32,129 nucleotides of DNA from an uncultured Olsenella sp. (lineage in GTDB: Bacteria > Actinomycetota > Coriobacteriia > Coriobacteriales > Atopobiaceae): contig OMVT01000025.1 of NCBI GenBank assembly GCA_900314535.1, positions 1-32,129 of the forward strand, given 5' to 3'. Under the pieces are notes generated by a model, which saw only the letters and a list, made by a program, of their open reading frames with translations, had not been told where the DNA came from and did no database searches. The position numbers were made by a program, and so were the translations under genes. Every line of letters starts with the position of its first letter. Position 1 is the stretch's first letter. Shown here in pieces: positions 25,401-32,054 of the stretch.

Positions 25401-26166
25401 GGCGGGCGTCAAGGTAGCGCTGGAAGGCCTGCTTCACGACCTCGTCGTCGATTTCCATATCGTCGAGGTTCGTGCCGAATGTCGTGTGGCGGCAGTGGTC
25501 GGACCAGTAGGTGTCGATCATCTTGATCTCGGTGATGGTCGGCACGCGGCCTTCGCTTGCAAAGTAGCGCTGGCAGAACTTGATGTCGGCGAGGTCCATG
25601 GCAAGGCCACGATCGTCGATGAAGGCCTGGAGGCCACGCTCGTCGAGGTCGAGGAAGCCTTCGAGCTTTTCCACCATCTTCGGCTTCGGATACTCGGTCT
25701 TGAGCGTCGCCTTCTTCTCGAGCGATGCCTCGCGGGCCTCGACCGGGTTGATCACATAGCTCTTGATCTGGGCGATATCGTCGTCTGTGAGCGTGCCCTC
25801 GAGCACATAGACCTTGGCAGAGCGGACAAGGGGGCGCTCGCCCTTCGAGATGAGCTGCACGCACTCGCTTGCAGAGTCTGCACGCTGGTCGAACTGGCCG
25901 GGGAGCGACTCGACGGCGAAGACATAGGAGCCTTCTGCGACTGGAGGCATCTCCTCGAGACTGGTGTTGTCCACCTGCGGCTCGCTGAAGACGGTCGGGA
26001 TGCACTGCTGGAAGAGCTCGTCAGTGATGCCTTCGACGTCGTAGCGGTTGATGATGCGGAGCTTTTCGAGGCCGGCAATGCCGAGCATGTGCCTCAGCTC
26101 ATGGGAAAGGTCTTTTGCCTCTCCGTTGTAGCCGTCCTTCTTCTCCACGTAGATGCGCTGGACCAT
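22411..26166 (-). CDS. purL: Phosphoribosylformylglycinamidine synthase, single-chain
   Basis: This 1251-residue enzyme converts FGAR to FGAM with ATP and glutamine in purine synthesis. It is the single-chain form that carries synthase and glutaminase parts together. The N-terminal region (about 1-160) contains the PurS-like part. The synthase core has DTYWSDHCRHTTF (H224, H227) and NETHNHPTEIEPFGGAAT, and the second half repeats the AIRS-type fold. The C-terminal class I glutamine amidotransferase has PVFPGTNCEYDSERA, the nucleophile C1092 in LGICNGFQA, and the His/Glu pair in GKMGHSERV (H1222, E1224). ATG at 26166 has GGAAGG upstream; the open frame continues 59 codons into non-coding DNA. 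It is transcribed alone. Confidence 0.96.
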   Translation of the reverse strand: MVQRIYVEKKDGYNGEAKDLSHELRHMLGIAGLEKLRIINRYDVEGITDELFQQCIPTVFSEPQVDNTSLEEMPPVAEGSYVFAVESLPGQFDQRADSASECVQLISKGERPLVRSAKVYVLEGTLTDDDIAQIKSYVINPVEAREASLEKKATLKTEYPKPKMVEKLEGFLDLDERGLQAFIDDRGLAMDLADIKFCQRYFASEGRVPTITEIKMIDTYWSDHCRHTTFGTNLDDMEIDDEVVKQAFQRYLDARHELGRDKKPLCLMDMGTIGAKYLKHKGILTTLDESEEINACTVKCTVDVDGKPEDWLFLFKNETHNHPTEIEPFGGAATCIGGAIRDPLSGRSYVYQAMRVTGAGDPTQPVSETLEGKLPQRKICRTAAAGYSSYGNQIGLATGQVSELYHPGYVAKRMEIGAVVGATPADHVRRECPAPGDKIVLLGGRTGRDGIGGATGSSKAHNVESLAQDGAEVQKGNAPVERKLQRLFRRKDACRLIKRCNDFGAGGVSVAIGELADGLFIDLNRVPKKYEGLDGTELAISESQERMAVALAPEDVDEFLKIAHEENLEATVVARVTEEKRLRMVWDGETIVDVSREFLSSNGAPKHQKVHVEAQKPYMHDWDGTTFGQKMDSLVRDLNVASNKGLSERFDSTIGASTVLMPFGGKTQLTPAEAMVAKLPVMGETTTCSGMAWGFNPYLMSVDQFRGAYLSVVESVAKMVATGFAHKDLYLTFQEYFEKLRDVPERWGKPTAALLGSLMAQMDLGLASIGGKDSMSGSFEDLDVPPTLVSFATGLGTIDTIVSPEFKHAGSRVIAVVPAYHEDGLVPEADSFLAASSFVEKLIADKGAVAVSTPGYGCVAEALFKMCLGNQIGVDVADTYTVESLFTPAYGSYIVELADGCIVPKAPENVSVAPLGETAADYHIRACGETLAGATLQEAWEHGIEDVYPYRGVAEGPALEKLAWKAEEHDYEPVHFAAPAGGVDFGKPRVIIPVFPGTNCEYDSERAWRRAGAAPRSLVLNNLSPEAVAESVEAMAKAINESQIVMLPGGFSGGDEPDGSAKFINAFFRNPQITEAVRDLLQKRDGLMLGICNGFQALIKLGLVPYGDIVDTTAASPTLTFNTIGRHQSRIVTTSVASNLSPWLSKCEVGDLHRIAISHGEGRFVASDEVLKDLIAKGQVATQYVDDEGTPSMDLAFNPNGSLMAVEGITSPDGRVLGKMGHSERVSKGCYQNIPGNRFQPLLEGGVAYFA

Positions 26167-26543
26167 GGTCCTACCTTCCCGGGGGTGTGGTGGCACGTAC
26201 AGCTCAATTCTACGTCTCGGCCAGGGGAGAAGAGCCCACCTGTTTGCCTGCTGATAACACTCCCTGCAAATACCGCATACGGGAGGGATGGGTGTCCAGA
26301 GCAGGGGTGGGTCCCGTGCAGGCAGCTGGCGTTCTGTTTCCACCCGCTTTCCGGAAGCAGGGAAAGGGCCTCAAGAAGGACCGTCTGCAGGCAGCTGCTG
26401 TGAATTGAACCTACTTCCTGGAAAGTTCAACGATTGGTGCATACAGGCTGTGCTATGCTGCCACTTGCATTGAACATACGGCAGCAGATGAATTGAACTT
26501 CTCATAAAATTGAACTTGTTGCGCATGCAGGGAAGGAGCGCGC
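26167..26543. other. Divergent intergenic region purL / HTH-aminotransferase
   Basis: These 377 bases hold a possible purL -10 box (TAGAAT on the minus strand, 26212-26207) without a clear -35. Next to the aminotransferase gene there is a cluster of TTGAAC boxes listed separately. The middle part (about 26230-26400) shows no coding sequence, tRNA or known riboswitch that I recognise. Confidence 0.6.
26403..26515. promoter_or_regulatory. Cluster of five TTGAAC boxes
   Basis: TTGAAC occurs on the plus strand at 26405-26410, 26470-26475, 26493-26498 and 26510-26515, and in inverted orientation at 26425-26430. Three copies share the longer AATTGAAC. The first and the inverted copy form a pair around a 14-base spacer. 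The cluster sits just upstream of the HTH-aminotransferase gene, its last copy 28 bases before the start codon. This suggests an operator region, perhaps for the HTH protein itself (inference). Confidence 0.55.
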
Positions 26544-28076
26544 ATGGAAAGCAGGACTGCAGCGGAGCCCCAGGCCTTTGCCCGGCGTCTGGAAGATGCG
26601 ATGCAGGAGCGCCACCTCAAGCAGGTCGACCTCATCCATATGGCAGAGGATGCCGGCGTGAAGCTCGGCAAGAGCAAGCTCAGCCAATATGTAGGAGGAA
26701 AGACCTACCCGCGTCCCGAGATGCTCGATTTCCTTGCCCAAGCACTTGATGTGCCGTCTGCATGGCTTGGAGGAACGGAAGCCTCCGATCCTGCAGCAGC
26801 ACAGAAGGCACCTGAACCCAGCACAGACCAGAAGAGCACGACAATTCCGGAAGGACGTCCGATGCGCGAATTCACGAAGTCCCACAAGCTCGACAATGTC
26901 CTCTACGACGTGCGTGGCCCCGTGGTCGACGAAGCCAACCGCATGGAGGAGGCGGGCACCCATGTCCTGAAGCTCAACATCGGCAACCCTGCTCCCTTCG
27001 GCTTCCGCACGCCGGACGAGGTCGTCTACGATATGAGCCGCCAGCTCACGGAATGCGAGGGATATTCTGCCAGCCGTGGCCTGTTCAGCGCCCGCAAGGC
27101 CATCATGCAGTATGACCAGCTCAAAGGCCTGCCGAATGTCGAGATGAACGATATCTATACCGGCAACGGCGTCTCCGAGCTCATCAACCTCACGATGCAG
27201 GCGCTGCTCGATGACGGGGACGAGATCTTGATCCCGAGCCCGGACTATCCGCTCTGGACGGCATGCGCCACGCTTGCAGGCGGCCATGTCGTGCACTATC
27301 TCTGCGACGAGAAGGCCCATTGGTATCCTGACATCGAGGACATCAGGAAGAAGGTCACGCCGCGCACGAAGGCCATTGTCATCATCAATCCGAACAACCC
27401 CACCGGCGTCCTCTATCCGAAGGAGGTCCTGGAAGAGATTGTCGAGGTCGCACGCGAGCATCAGCTCATGATCCTCTCCGACGAGATCTATGACCGCCTT
27501 GTCATGGACGGCAAGAAGCATGTCTCCATCGCAAGCCTGGCGCCGGACCTGTTCTGCATCACCTACTCCGGCCTCTCGAAGTCCCACATGATTGCCGGGT
27601 ATCGTATTGGATGGATGACCATGTCGGGCAACAAGGACTGCGCACGCGACTTCATGATGGGCATCAACATGCTTTCGAACATGCGCCTGTGCTCCAATGT
27701 GCCGGCACAGTCCATCGTCCAGACGGCTCTGGGCGGGCACCAGTCGGTGAACGACTACATCGTGCCGGGCGGCCGTGTCTATGAGCAGAGGAACTTCGTC
27801 TACGACGCCCTCAAGAGCATCGACGGCGTCGAGGCCGTGAAGCCGGATGCTGCCTTCTACATCTTCCCGAAGCTCGATCCGAAGAAGTTCCATATCACCG
27901 ACGACGAGAAGTTCGCGCTCGACCTGCTGCGCCAGAAGAAGGTGCTGATCGTCCACGGCAAGGGCTTCAACTGGGAAACGCCGGGATATTTCCGCATCGT
28001 CTATCTGCCGCGCATCGAGACCTTGCGCGAGGCCATGAACAAGCTTGCCGACTTCCTGAGCTACTACCACCAGTAA
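26544..28076 (+). CDS. XRE-type HTH domain fused to AlaA-type aminotransferase
   Basis: This protein has 510 residues. Residues 12-77 form a Cro/C1-type helix-turn-helix (FARRLEDAMQERHLKQVDLI, then SKLSQYVGGKTYPRPEML). A Pro/Ala/Thr-rich linker runs to about 106. From M107 the sequence matches a full AlaA-like class I aminotransferase (about 404 residues): SHKLDNVLYDVRGPV, LKLNIGNPAPFGF, INPNNPTGVLYP, DEIYDRLV, PLP lysine K346 in SGLSKSHMIAGYR, and the C-terminal FRIVYLPR. AlaA makes alanine from pyruvate and glutamate. The catalytic residues look intact, so activity is expected. AAGGAG is six bases before the ATG. DNA binding and self-regulation are inferred. Confidence 0.92.
   Translation: MESRTAAEPQAFARRLEDAMQERHLKQVDLIHMAEDAGVKLGKSKLSQYVGGKTYPRPEMLDFLAQALDVPSAWLGGTEASDPAAAQKAPEPSTDQKSTTIPEGRPMREFTKSHKLDNVLYDVRGPVVDEANRMEEAGTHVLKLNIGNPAPFGFRTPDEVVYDMSRQLTECEGYSASRGLFSARKAIMQYDQLKGLPNVEMNDIYTGNGVSELINLTMQALLDDGDEILIPSPDYPLWTACATLAGGHVVHYLCDEKAHWYPDIEDIRKKVTPRTKAIVIINPNNPTGVLYPKEVLEEIVEVAREHQLMILSDEIYDRLVMDGKKHVSIASLAPDLFCITYSGLSKSHMIAGYRIGWMTMSGNKDCARDFMMGINMLSNMRLCSNVPAQSIVQTALGGHQSVNDYIVPGGRVYEQRNFVYDALKSIDGVEAVKPDAAFYIFPKLDPKKFHITDDEKFALDLLRQKKVLIVHGKGFNWETPGYFRIVYLPRIETLREAMNKLADFLSYYHQ
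26849..26864 (+). promoter_or_regulatory. Possible internal ribosome binding site and start
   Basis: GGAAGGA (26849-26855) is followed six bases later by the in-frame ATG at 26862, codon 107 of the fusion gene. That methionine is just where free-standing AlaA proteins begin. Translation from here would yield the enzyme without the HTH domain. This is a sequence-based suggestion only. Confidence 0.45.
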
Positions 28077-28097
28077 GCAGAGGCTCCAGGGAAGTCC

Positions 28098-28136
28098 AGA
28101 AGCGCCGTGCTCAGGAAAGGGTGCGGCGCTTCTTTT
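28098..28136 (+). terminator. Terminator after the aminotransferase gene
   Basis: A 10-bp stem (28098-28107 with 28124-28133), extended by three weaker pairs, ends in TTTT. It lies 22 bases after the stop codon. Confidence 0.85.
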
Positions 28137-28235
28137 GGCACTCCGACGTCCTTGCCCCGGCTGATTAGATTTTTCTCAAGATCTGTGCAGCCGGCAAAGA
28201 CTCATATGCAGTCCCGTCAAGCGCCCGTCTCGTGC

Positions 28236-28817
28236 CTACGACATCCAGGGAAGTGCAGGCGCCGGTGTCGGGTGCGTGCCGATCATGCGCTCCATCCACA
28301 CCACGTCGTACCACTGGCTGAACTTGTAGCCGCATCTTGCGAAGCGGGCACAGAGCGCATATCCCAGCTTCTCATGGAAGCGTATGCTTGCATCGGTGAG
28401 ATAGGGGTCATCTGACCGGTCTTCAGGAAGCGCCGTGATGCAGGCGTACATGTTCTGGATGCCCATCTCTTTGAGCTCATCTTCGAGCTCTGCGTGGAGC
28501 GCCCTGCCGATGCCTTTCGTGCGCTCTGACTTCGCGACATAGATCGAGGTCTCCACGGACCAGGAATAGGCAGCGCGTCCGTGGTAGACGCTGGCATAGG
28601 CATAGCCCAGAAGATGGAATGGGTCAGCCTTGTCTGCTGCCACGAGATAGGGGTAGCGCTCGAGCGTATGGGCAATGCGGGAACTGAACTCCTCGGCCGA
28701 GGGAGCTTCATATTCGAAGGTGATGGCCGTCCCTTCGACATAGGGACGGTAGATGGCGGCAAGCGCTGCTGCGTCGTCTGGGGTGGCAGAGCGTATGAGG
28801 AAGTCTCGTTCGGACAT
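28236..28817 (-). CDS. GNAT-family N-acetyltransferase
   Basis: This 193-residue cytoplasmic enzyme transfers an acetyl group from acetyl-CoA to an amine. The overall sequence follows the phosphinothricin/YncA-like branch: IRSATPDDAAALAAIYRPYV at the start, a TFEYEAPSAEEF segment, YAYASVYHGRAAYSWSVETS, and the CoA-binding motif ERTKGIGRALHAELE (about residues 98-112). FHEKLGYALCARF near the end is the typical fourth motif. GGGAG lies six bases before the ATG. It is convergent with the aminotransferase gene and divergent from the next. Likely substrates in this branch are amino acid analogues such as methionine derivatives, but this cannot be settled here. Confidence 0.9.
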   Translation of the reverse strand: MSERDFLIRSATPDDAAALAAIYRPYVEGTAITFEYEAPSAEEFSSRIAHTLERYPYLVAADKADPFHLLGYAYASVYHGRAAYSWSVETSIYVAKSERTKGIGRALHAELEDELKEMGIQNMYACITALPEDRSDDPYLTDASIRFHEKLGYALCARFARCGYKFSQWYDVVWMERMIGTHPTPAPALPWMS

Positions 28818-29001
28818 GGAAGCTCCCAGGTTTCGAGAAGTCGGTTCATTGACAGTCTATGGCAGGAGGGACCTTTCGGCATGAGTTGCCGCAGGCTTGT
28901 TACGTTGCTGCATTTGCCGAGAGGCGTTGTGGTACAAATGCTGAAGGGGTATACGAGACACGAGACGTGCTTCGGCGCATTCGCTTCCGAGGAGGCCTGC
29001 C

Positions 29002-30231
29002 ATGGAAGAGGACTTTACCGTCCACAGCGACGCGATGGACAGGGATTTCGATGTCGAGGTCTATGGAGCGGGCGGAGCGCCCCTCATCGTGCTTCCGGAA
29101 GGCAATGGCTCCTGCTCGAGCTGGAACGACCATGGCATGGTCGAGACGCTCTCCGACCGCATCGACGACGGGACGATACAGCTCTTCTGCGTCGACTCGG
29201 CAGACCCTTCCGGCTGGTACTTCGCAGAAGGCGCTGCACGCTACCGCAAGAAGGCAGCGCTCTCCTATATGAAGTTCCTCTGCCAGGAGTTCGTGCCGTT
29301 CGTGCGCTCCAAGAACCAGGGCCTGCCCATCCTTGCCGGTGCTGGCATCGGTGCCCTCAATGCAACCATCGCAATGCTCCAGCATCCGGAGCTCTTCGGC
29401 GGCCTTCTTGCCATGTCCGGCAACTACGATGCCAGAAACATCGTAGGGGAGGGCTTCGACGACGTGTGGGAGCAGCTCTCGCCTGTGGATATCGCAAAGC
29501 ATCTCACGGCTGCCCAGAAGAAGGCTCTTGCTCCTCGCCATCTCGCCTTCATCACCGGCCAGAATGGCTCTGAGGATGGAGCAGATACCCAGCGTGCGCT
29601 TGAGGCTATCTTCAAGGACCAGGGCATCGAGGCCACATTCGAGTACTGGGGCGAGGATGTCACGCATAGCTGGATGTGGTGGCAGGAGATGGCACGCCAG
29701 ATGGTGCCGTGCCTGCTCTCGAAGGACGGCCTCGAGGAGAGGAAGAGGACAGGCATCCTCTCCCGTGCAGAGATAGCGGCTTCGCAGGCAAAGGATGTCT
29801 TCGAAGCGCGGCAGCAGGATTTGGCAGGTGCTGAAGCCTGGCTCGACAATGCGTCTGCCAATGTGGACGCCACCTCGAAGAGGCTCGATGCGGAAGAGGC
29901 CAATGTCGCCGTGCGCACCGAGCGTGCACGCGAGCTCCAGGAGAGCGCCAATGCGCTCTGGAGCGCCCGCGATGCGGCAGCGCAGGCGCTGGCAGAAGCA
30001 GAAGCCGTAGCGCGTGCGGCACAGGACGAGGCAGACAAGGCCTCCCATGCCCTGGCCGATGCCCAGTGGATCGAGGGCGAGGCACAGGCAGCCGCTGCCG
30101 CTGCTGTCGAAGAGGAGAGGCGCGCAAAGGAGTCCGTCGCCACACAGAAGGATGCGCTCGAGCGTGCGCGCTATGCAAAGACGCGTGCCGAAGCAGCGCT
30201 CAAGGCTGCATCGGCACAGAAGAAAGCGTAG
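29002..30231 (+). CDS. Esterase-fold protein lacking the catalytic Ser, with C-terminal coiled coil
   Basis: This protein has 409 residues. Residues 1-240 resemble the esterase D-like alpha/beta hydrolases: LIVLPEGNGSCSSWNDHGMV, LFCVDSADPSGWY, HPELFGGLLAMSGNYD and THSWMWWQEMA, whose H222 matches the catalytic His. The nucleophile elbow, normally G-x-S-x-G, reads GAGIG (113-117), so the Ser is replaced by Gly at 115. From about residue 255 to the end there is a long Ala/Glu/Arg-rich coiled coil. No signal peptide or membrane helix is seen. GAGGAGG lies six bases before the ATG. It may have a binding or scaffold role rather than hydrolysis (inference). Confidence 0.8.
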   Translation: MEEDFTVHSDAMDRDFDVEVYGAGGAPLIVLPEGNGSCSSWNDHGMVETLSDRIDDGTIQLFCVDSADPSGWYFAEGAARYRKKAALSYMKFLCQEFVPFVRSKNQGLPILAGAGIGALNATIAMLQHPELFGGLLAMSGNYDARNIVGEGFDDVWEQLSPVDIAKHLTAAQKKALAPRHLAFITGQNGSEDGADTQRALEAIFKDQGIEATFEYWGEDVTHSWMWWQEMARQMVPCLLSKDGLEERKRTGILSRAEIAASQAKDVFEARQQDLAGAEAWLDNASANVDATSKRLDAEEANVAVRTERARELQESANALWSARDAAAQALAEAEAVARAAQDEADKASHALADAQWIEGEAQAAAAAAVEEERRAKESVATQKDALERARYAKTRAEAALKAASAQKKA

Positions 30232-30287
30232 GAATCCCGTTATTCCAGACATAAGGTAATTGCACAGCAAGCATGGTCATATGACTG

Positions 30288-30320
30288 CAGGGCCGGCATC
30301 TTTGATGGATGCCGGCCCTG
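30288..30320. terminator. Bidirectional terminator
   Basis: A perfect 13-bp stem (30288-30300 with 30308-30320) with a seven-base loop lies between the convergent ends of the hydrolase-like gene and the AraC gene. U-tracts on both sides are weak. Confidence 0.8.
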
Positions 30321-30336
30321 CCTCATGTCTCTCTGT

Positions 30337-31257
30337 CTAGCCTGGCTGTATCTCGCGGTAGAGGCGGGGAGCGCCTGCGCGGTAGGCGCTCGGGCTCTGT
30401 CCGCACATCTCGCCGAAGCGGTAGCTGAAGTTCGATTCGCTCGCAAAGCCTACCTCGCCGAAGCGGTAGCTGAAGTTCGATTCGCTCGCAAAGCCTACCT
30501 GCCTGGCAATCGTGGCAACGGGAAGCGTCGTCTCTGCGAGGAGCTCCTTTGCCTGCGTGATGCGGTAGCGCAGAAGGTAGCTATGAGGGGTCGTTCCGAG
30601 CTGGCGCTTGAAGAGGCGGATCAGCTGCGAGGTGGAGATGGCAGCCTCCCGGGCTACATCGTCCACATGGAGGTCCTCTGCGTAGTGCTCTTCCATGTAG
30701 CGGCGCGCCACCGATACGGCATCGAACTCGACGAAGGATCCTCTCGAGTCAGGAGCAAGCGCAATGGAGGTCAGGAGCTTGTCCACGGCAAGCGACGTAG
30801 TCAAGGACTCTATATATCCTTCCTTCTTCATGTTCTCGAAGATCGTCTCGAAGATGGGCTTCACGTCTGCAAGGGGCAGGCTTACCGGCTGGAGCTTCGG
30901 GAGCCCCATGGCCTGGGAGATGGCATCGGCACCGGCACCGTTCACATGGGCCCAGAGATGGTACCAGTGGTGGCGTACAGGATCGGTGACATAGCGCTGG
31001 GGTGCCCTGCAGTCCATAAGGAGGGCCTGGTTCTGGCCAAGCGTCACAGACTGGCCTCCCTGCTCGATGATGCCTGCTCCTCCGAGCGTATAGAAGACGA
31101 GATAGGCATCCTTGTGGGAGCGTTCCGTCACAAAGCGCTCGCGTGCGTAGAACGTGCCTGCCTCCGTGCAGAAGAAAGGGAGGGAGCGGCCTGTCTCGCT
31201 CGGCGTGGACCTGAACCAGGTGCTCCTCTTCTCGATATCCATGGTGTAGGTGAGCAT
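30337..31257 (-). CDS. AraC-family transcriptional regulator with internal duplication
   Basis: This regulator has 306 residues. The N-terminal part (about 1-165) is a cupin-type ligand-binding domain (AYLVFYTLGGAGIIEQGGQSVTL, then a WYHLWAHVNG stretch). The C-terminal part is an AraC DNA-binding domain: the first HTH at LHVDDVAREAAISTSQLIRL and the second at VATIARQVGFASESNFSYRF. The 15 residues VGFASESNFSYRFGE are present twice in a row, inserting an extra copy inside the second HTH. ATG at 31257 has AGGAG five bases upstream; the open frame extends nine codons further. Proteins with this architecture usually control sugar-use genes; no such gene is adjacent. Function may be altered by the duplication. 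Confidence 0.9.
   Translation of the reverse strand: MLTYTMDIEKRSTWFRSTPSETGRSLPFFCTEAGTFYARERFVTERSHKDAYLVFYTLGGAGIIEQGGQSVTLGQNQALLMDCRAPQRYVTDPVRHHWYHLWAHVNGAGADAISQAMGLPKLQPVSLPLADVKPIFETIFENMKKEGYIESLTTSLAVDKLLTSIALAPDSRGSFVEFDAVSVARRYMEEHYAEDLHVDDVAREAAISTSQLIRLFKRQLGTTPHSYLLRYRITQAKELLAETTLPVATIARQVGFASESNFSYRFGEVGFASESNFSYRFGEMCGQSPSAYRAGAPRLYREIQPG
30409..30498. repeat. Perfect 45-bp tandem duplication in araC-type gene
   Basis: Unit one is 30409-30453 and unit two 30454-30498; they are identical base for base. Because 45 is a multiple of three, the reading frame is kept and 15 residues are repeated in the second helix-turn-helix. Confidence 0.97.
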
Positions 31258-31301
31258 GGCATCTCCTGGGGAAAGACGTCGCAAAGGCTTACTCGGAACA
31301 G

Positions 31302-31331
31302 CTTATCATGACAGGGGATGGGCATGCGCAA
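31302..31331 (-). promoter_or_regulatory. Possible promoter of the AraC gene
   Basis: On the minus strand TTGCGC (31331-31326) and GATAAG (31307-31302) are separated by 18 bases. They resemble -35 and -10 boxes with imperfect matches. The site lies about 45 bases upstream of the start codon at 31257. Confidence 0.35.
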
Positions 31332-31568
31332 ATATCGAAACGCAGCATTGGCTGGCAGTGTCGGTCCGTATATATGTGCAGCATATCCTTCGTTTCAATG
31401 AAGCGAGGAAGCAGGCGCAGATAGGGAATCTGCACCATGCCGAGGACGGGCTTGCCTGAGGCCATGCTATCTGGCGATATCGGGCGACAGACACTGCAGG
31501 CGGAAAGGATGCTTTGGGCGAGATTGCGCACATGAAGGCCTGACGCCTGCAGATCGGGATGGGGGAGA

Positions 31569-31590
31569 GCAGATCCCGTCTGGGATCTGC
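31569..31590. other. Perfect hairpin in the intergenic region
   Basis: A 9-bp perfect stem (31569-31577 with 31582-31590) closes on GTCT. It is followed by AGAGCCTTTCC. It could be a remnant terminator of a lost gene or of a small transcript; no gene ends right before it. Confidence 0.4.
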
Positions 31591-31812
31591 AGAGCCTTTC
31601 CGTGAGTGAACTGTCCTGCATATGCCATTTTTGCCTGGCCCACATGGCCGGGAATGGTGCAGGCATCGGCGTGATGCCGGCGGGGCTTTCCCGGCTGGTC
31701 CTGCTTGACTCTTTCCATGCCCTGAAGACTCTGGGCTGTCGGGCTCTTTCGCCTATGTCGGGAGAATTCTGCAGACTCGGGGCAGCGGCTGCCAAAGGAG
31801 GGGTGCGCCATA

Positions 31813-32054
31813 GTGAAGACAGGTCCTGTTCCAGAAGAGGCGACGGATGCTCGTCTTACTGCCTTCCACAGAGAGAGGGCGTCCGTAAGAGACGACTTCC
31901 TCGATGGAATCTGCGAAGGGCCGGAGCTCCGGGCCGTCTCATGCGTCTGGCCGGACCTCTTGGCTCTGGCAGGACCACGCTTCTGGGGGATCTGGCACGG
32001 ATTGCAGAAGATGAGGGATGGCAGGCAATAAACCCAAGATGCCTTGATTTGTAG
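31813..32054 (+). pseudogene. Frameshifted, truncated AAA-type ATPase remnant
   Basis: A strong ribosome binding site (AAAGGAGGGG, nine bases upstream) precedes GTG at 31813. The first frame reads VKTGPVPEEATDAR ... RERASVRDDFLDGICEGP. The next frame continues GAPGRLMRLAGPLGSGRTTL, then GDLARIAEDEGWQ. Restoring one G near 31921-31925 joins them into one sequence typical of actinobacterial ATP-binding proteins of about 400 residues (AAA_16-like: RDDFLDG, EGPGAPGRLM, GPxGSGKT, ARxxGW). The Walker A Lys is Arg here. A stop follows at 32052-32054 after about 80 codons, and no continuation is visible before the window ends. Both changes point to decay. Confidence 0.7.

Larger units (their letters stand above)
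31258..31812. other. Intergenic region without a supported gene
   Basis: These 555 bases contain the AraC promoter candidate, a hairpin at 31569-31590 and, at the end, a strong Shine-Dalgarno site (AAAGGAGGGG, 31794-31803). Open frames here have no recognisable protein features and no ribosome binding sites. I see no tRNA or known RNA element. Confidence 0.55.

Noticed and set aside
26315..26400. Two copies of a GCAGGCAGCTG-type word as a possible repeat element
   Set aside because: Only two short copies in a GC-rich region; too little to support a regulatory or mobile element.
22501..26403. A 1300-codon open frame on the plus strand opposite purL
   Set aside because: It is the mirror of purL in GC-rich sequence with biased codon use. 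It has no ribosome binding site and no protein-like motifs, while the minus strand has every PurL motif.
26502..28070. A 522-codon minus-strand open frame opposite the HTH-aminotransferase
   Set aside because: The plus strand carries the complete HTH and aminotransferase motifs and a good ribosome binding site; the minus frame shows none.
30337..31257. The AraC gene as a frameshifted pseudogene because of the duplication
   Set aside because: The duplication is 45 bp, so the frame is kept to the normal C-terminus. It is kept as a CDS with altered HTH.
31602..31912. The first two thirds of the plus-strand frame that later encodes the Walker A motif
   Set aside because: Only its last part (from about 31923) has ATPase-like sequence; the earlier part lacks protein features, and the good ribosome binding site serves the other frame at 31813.
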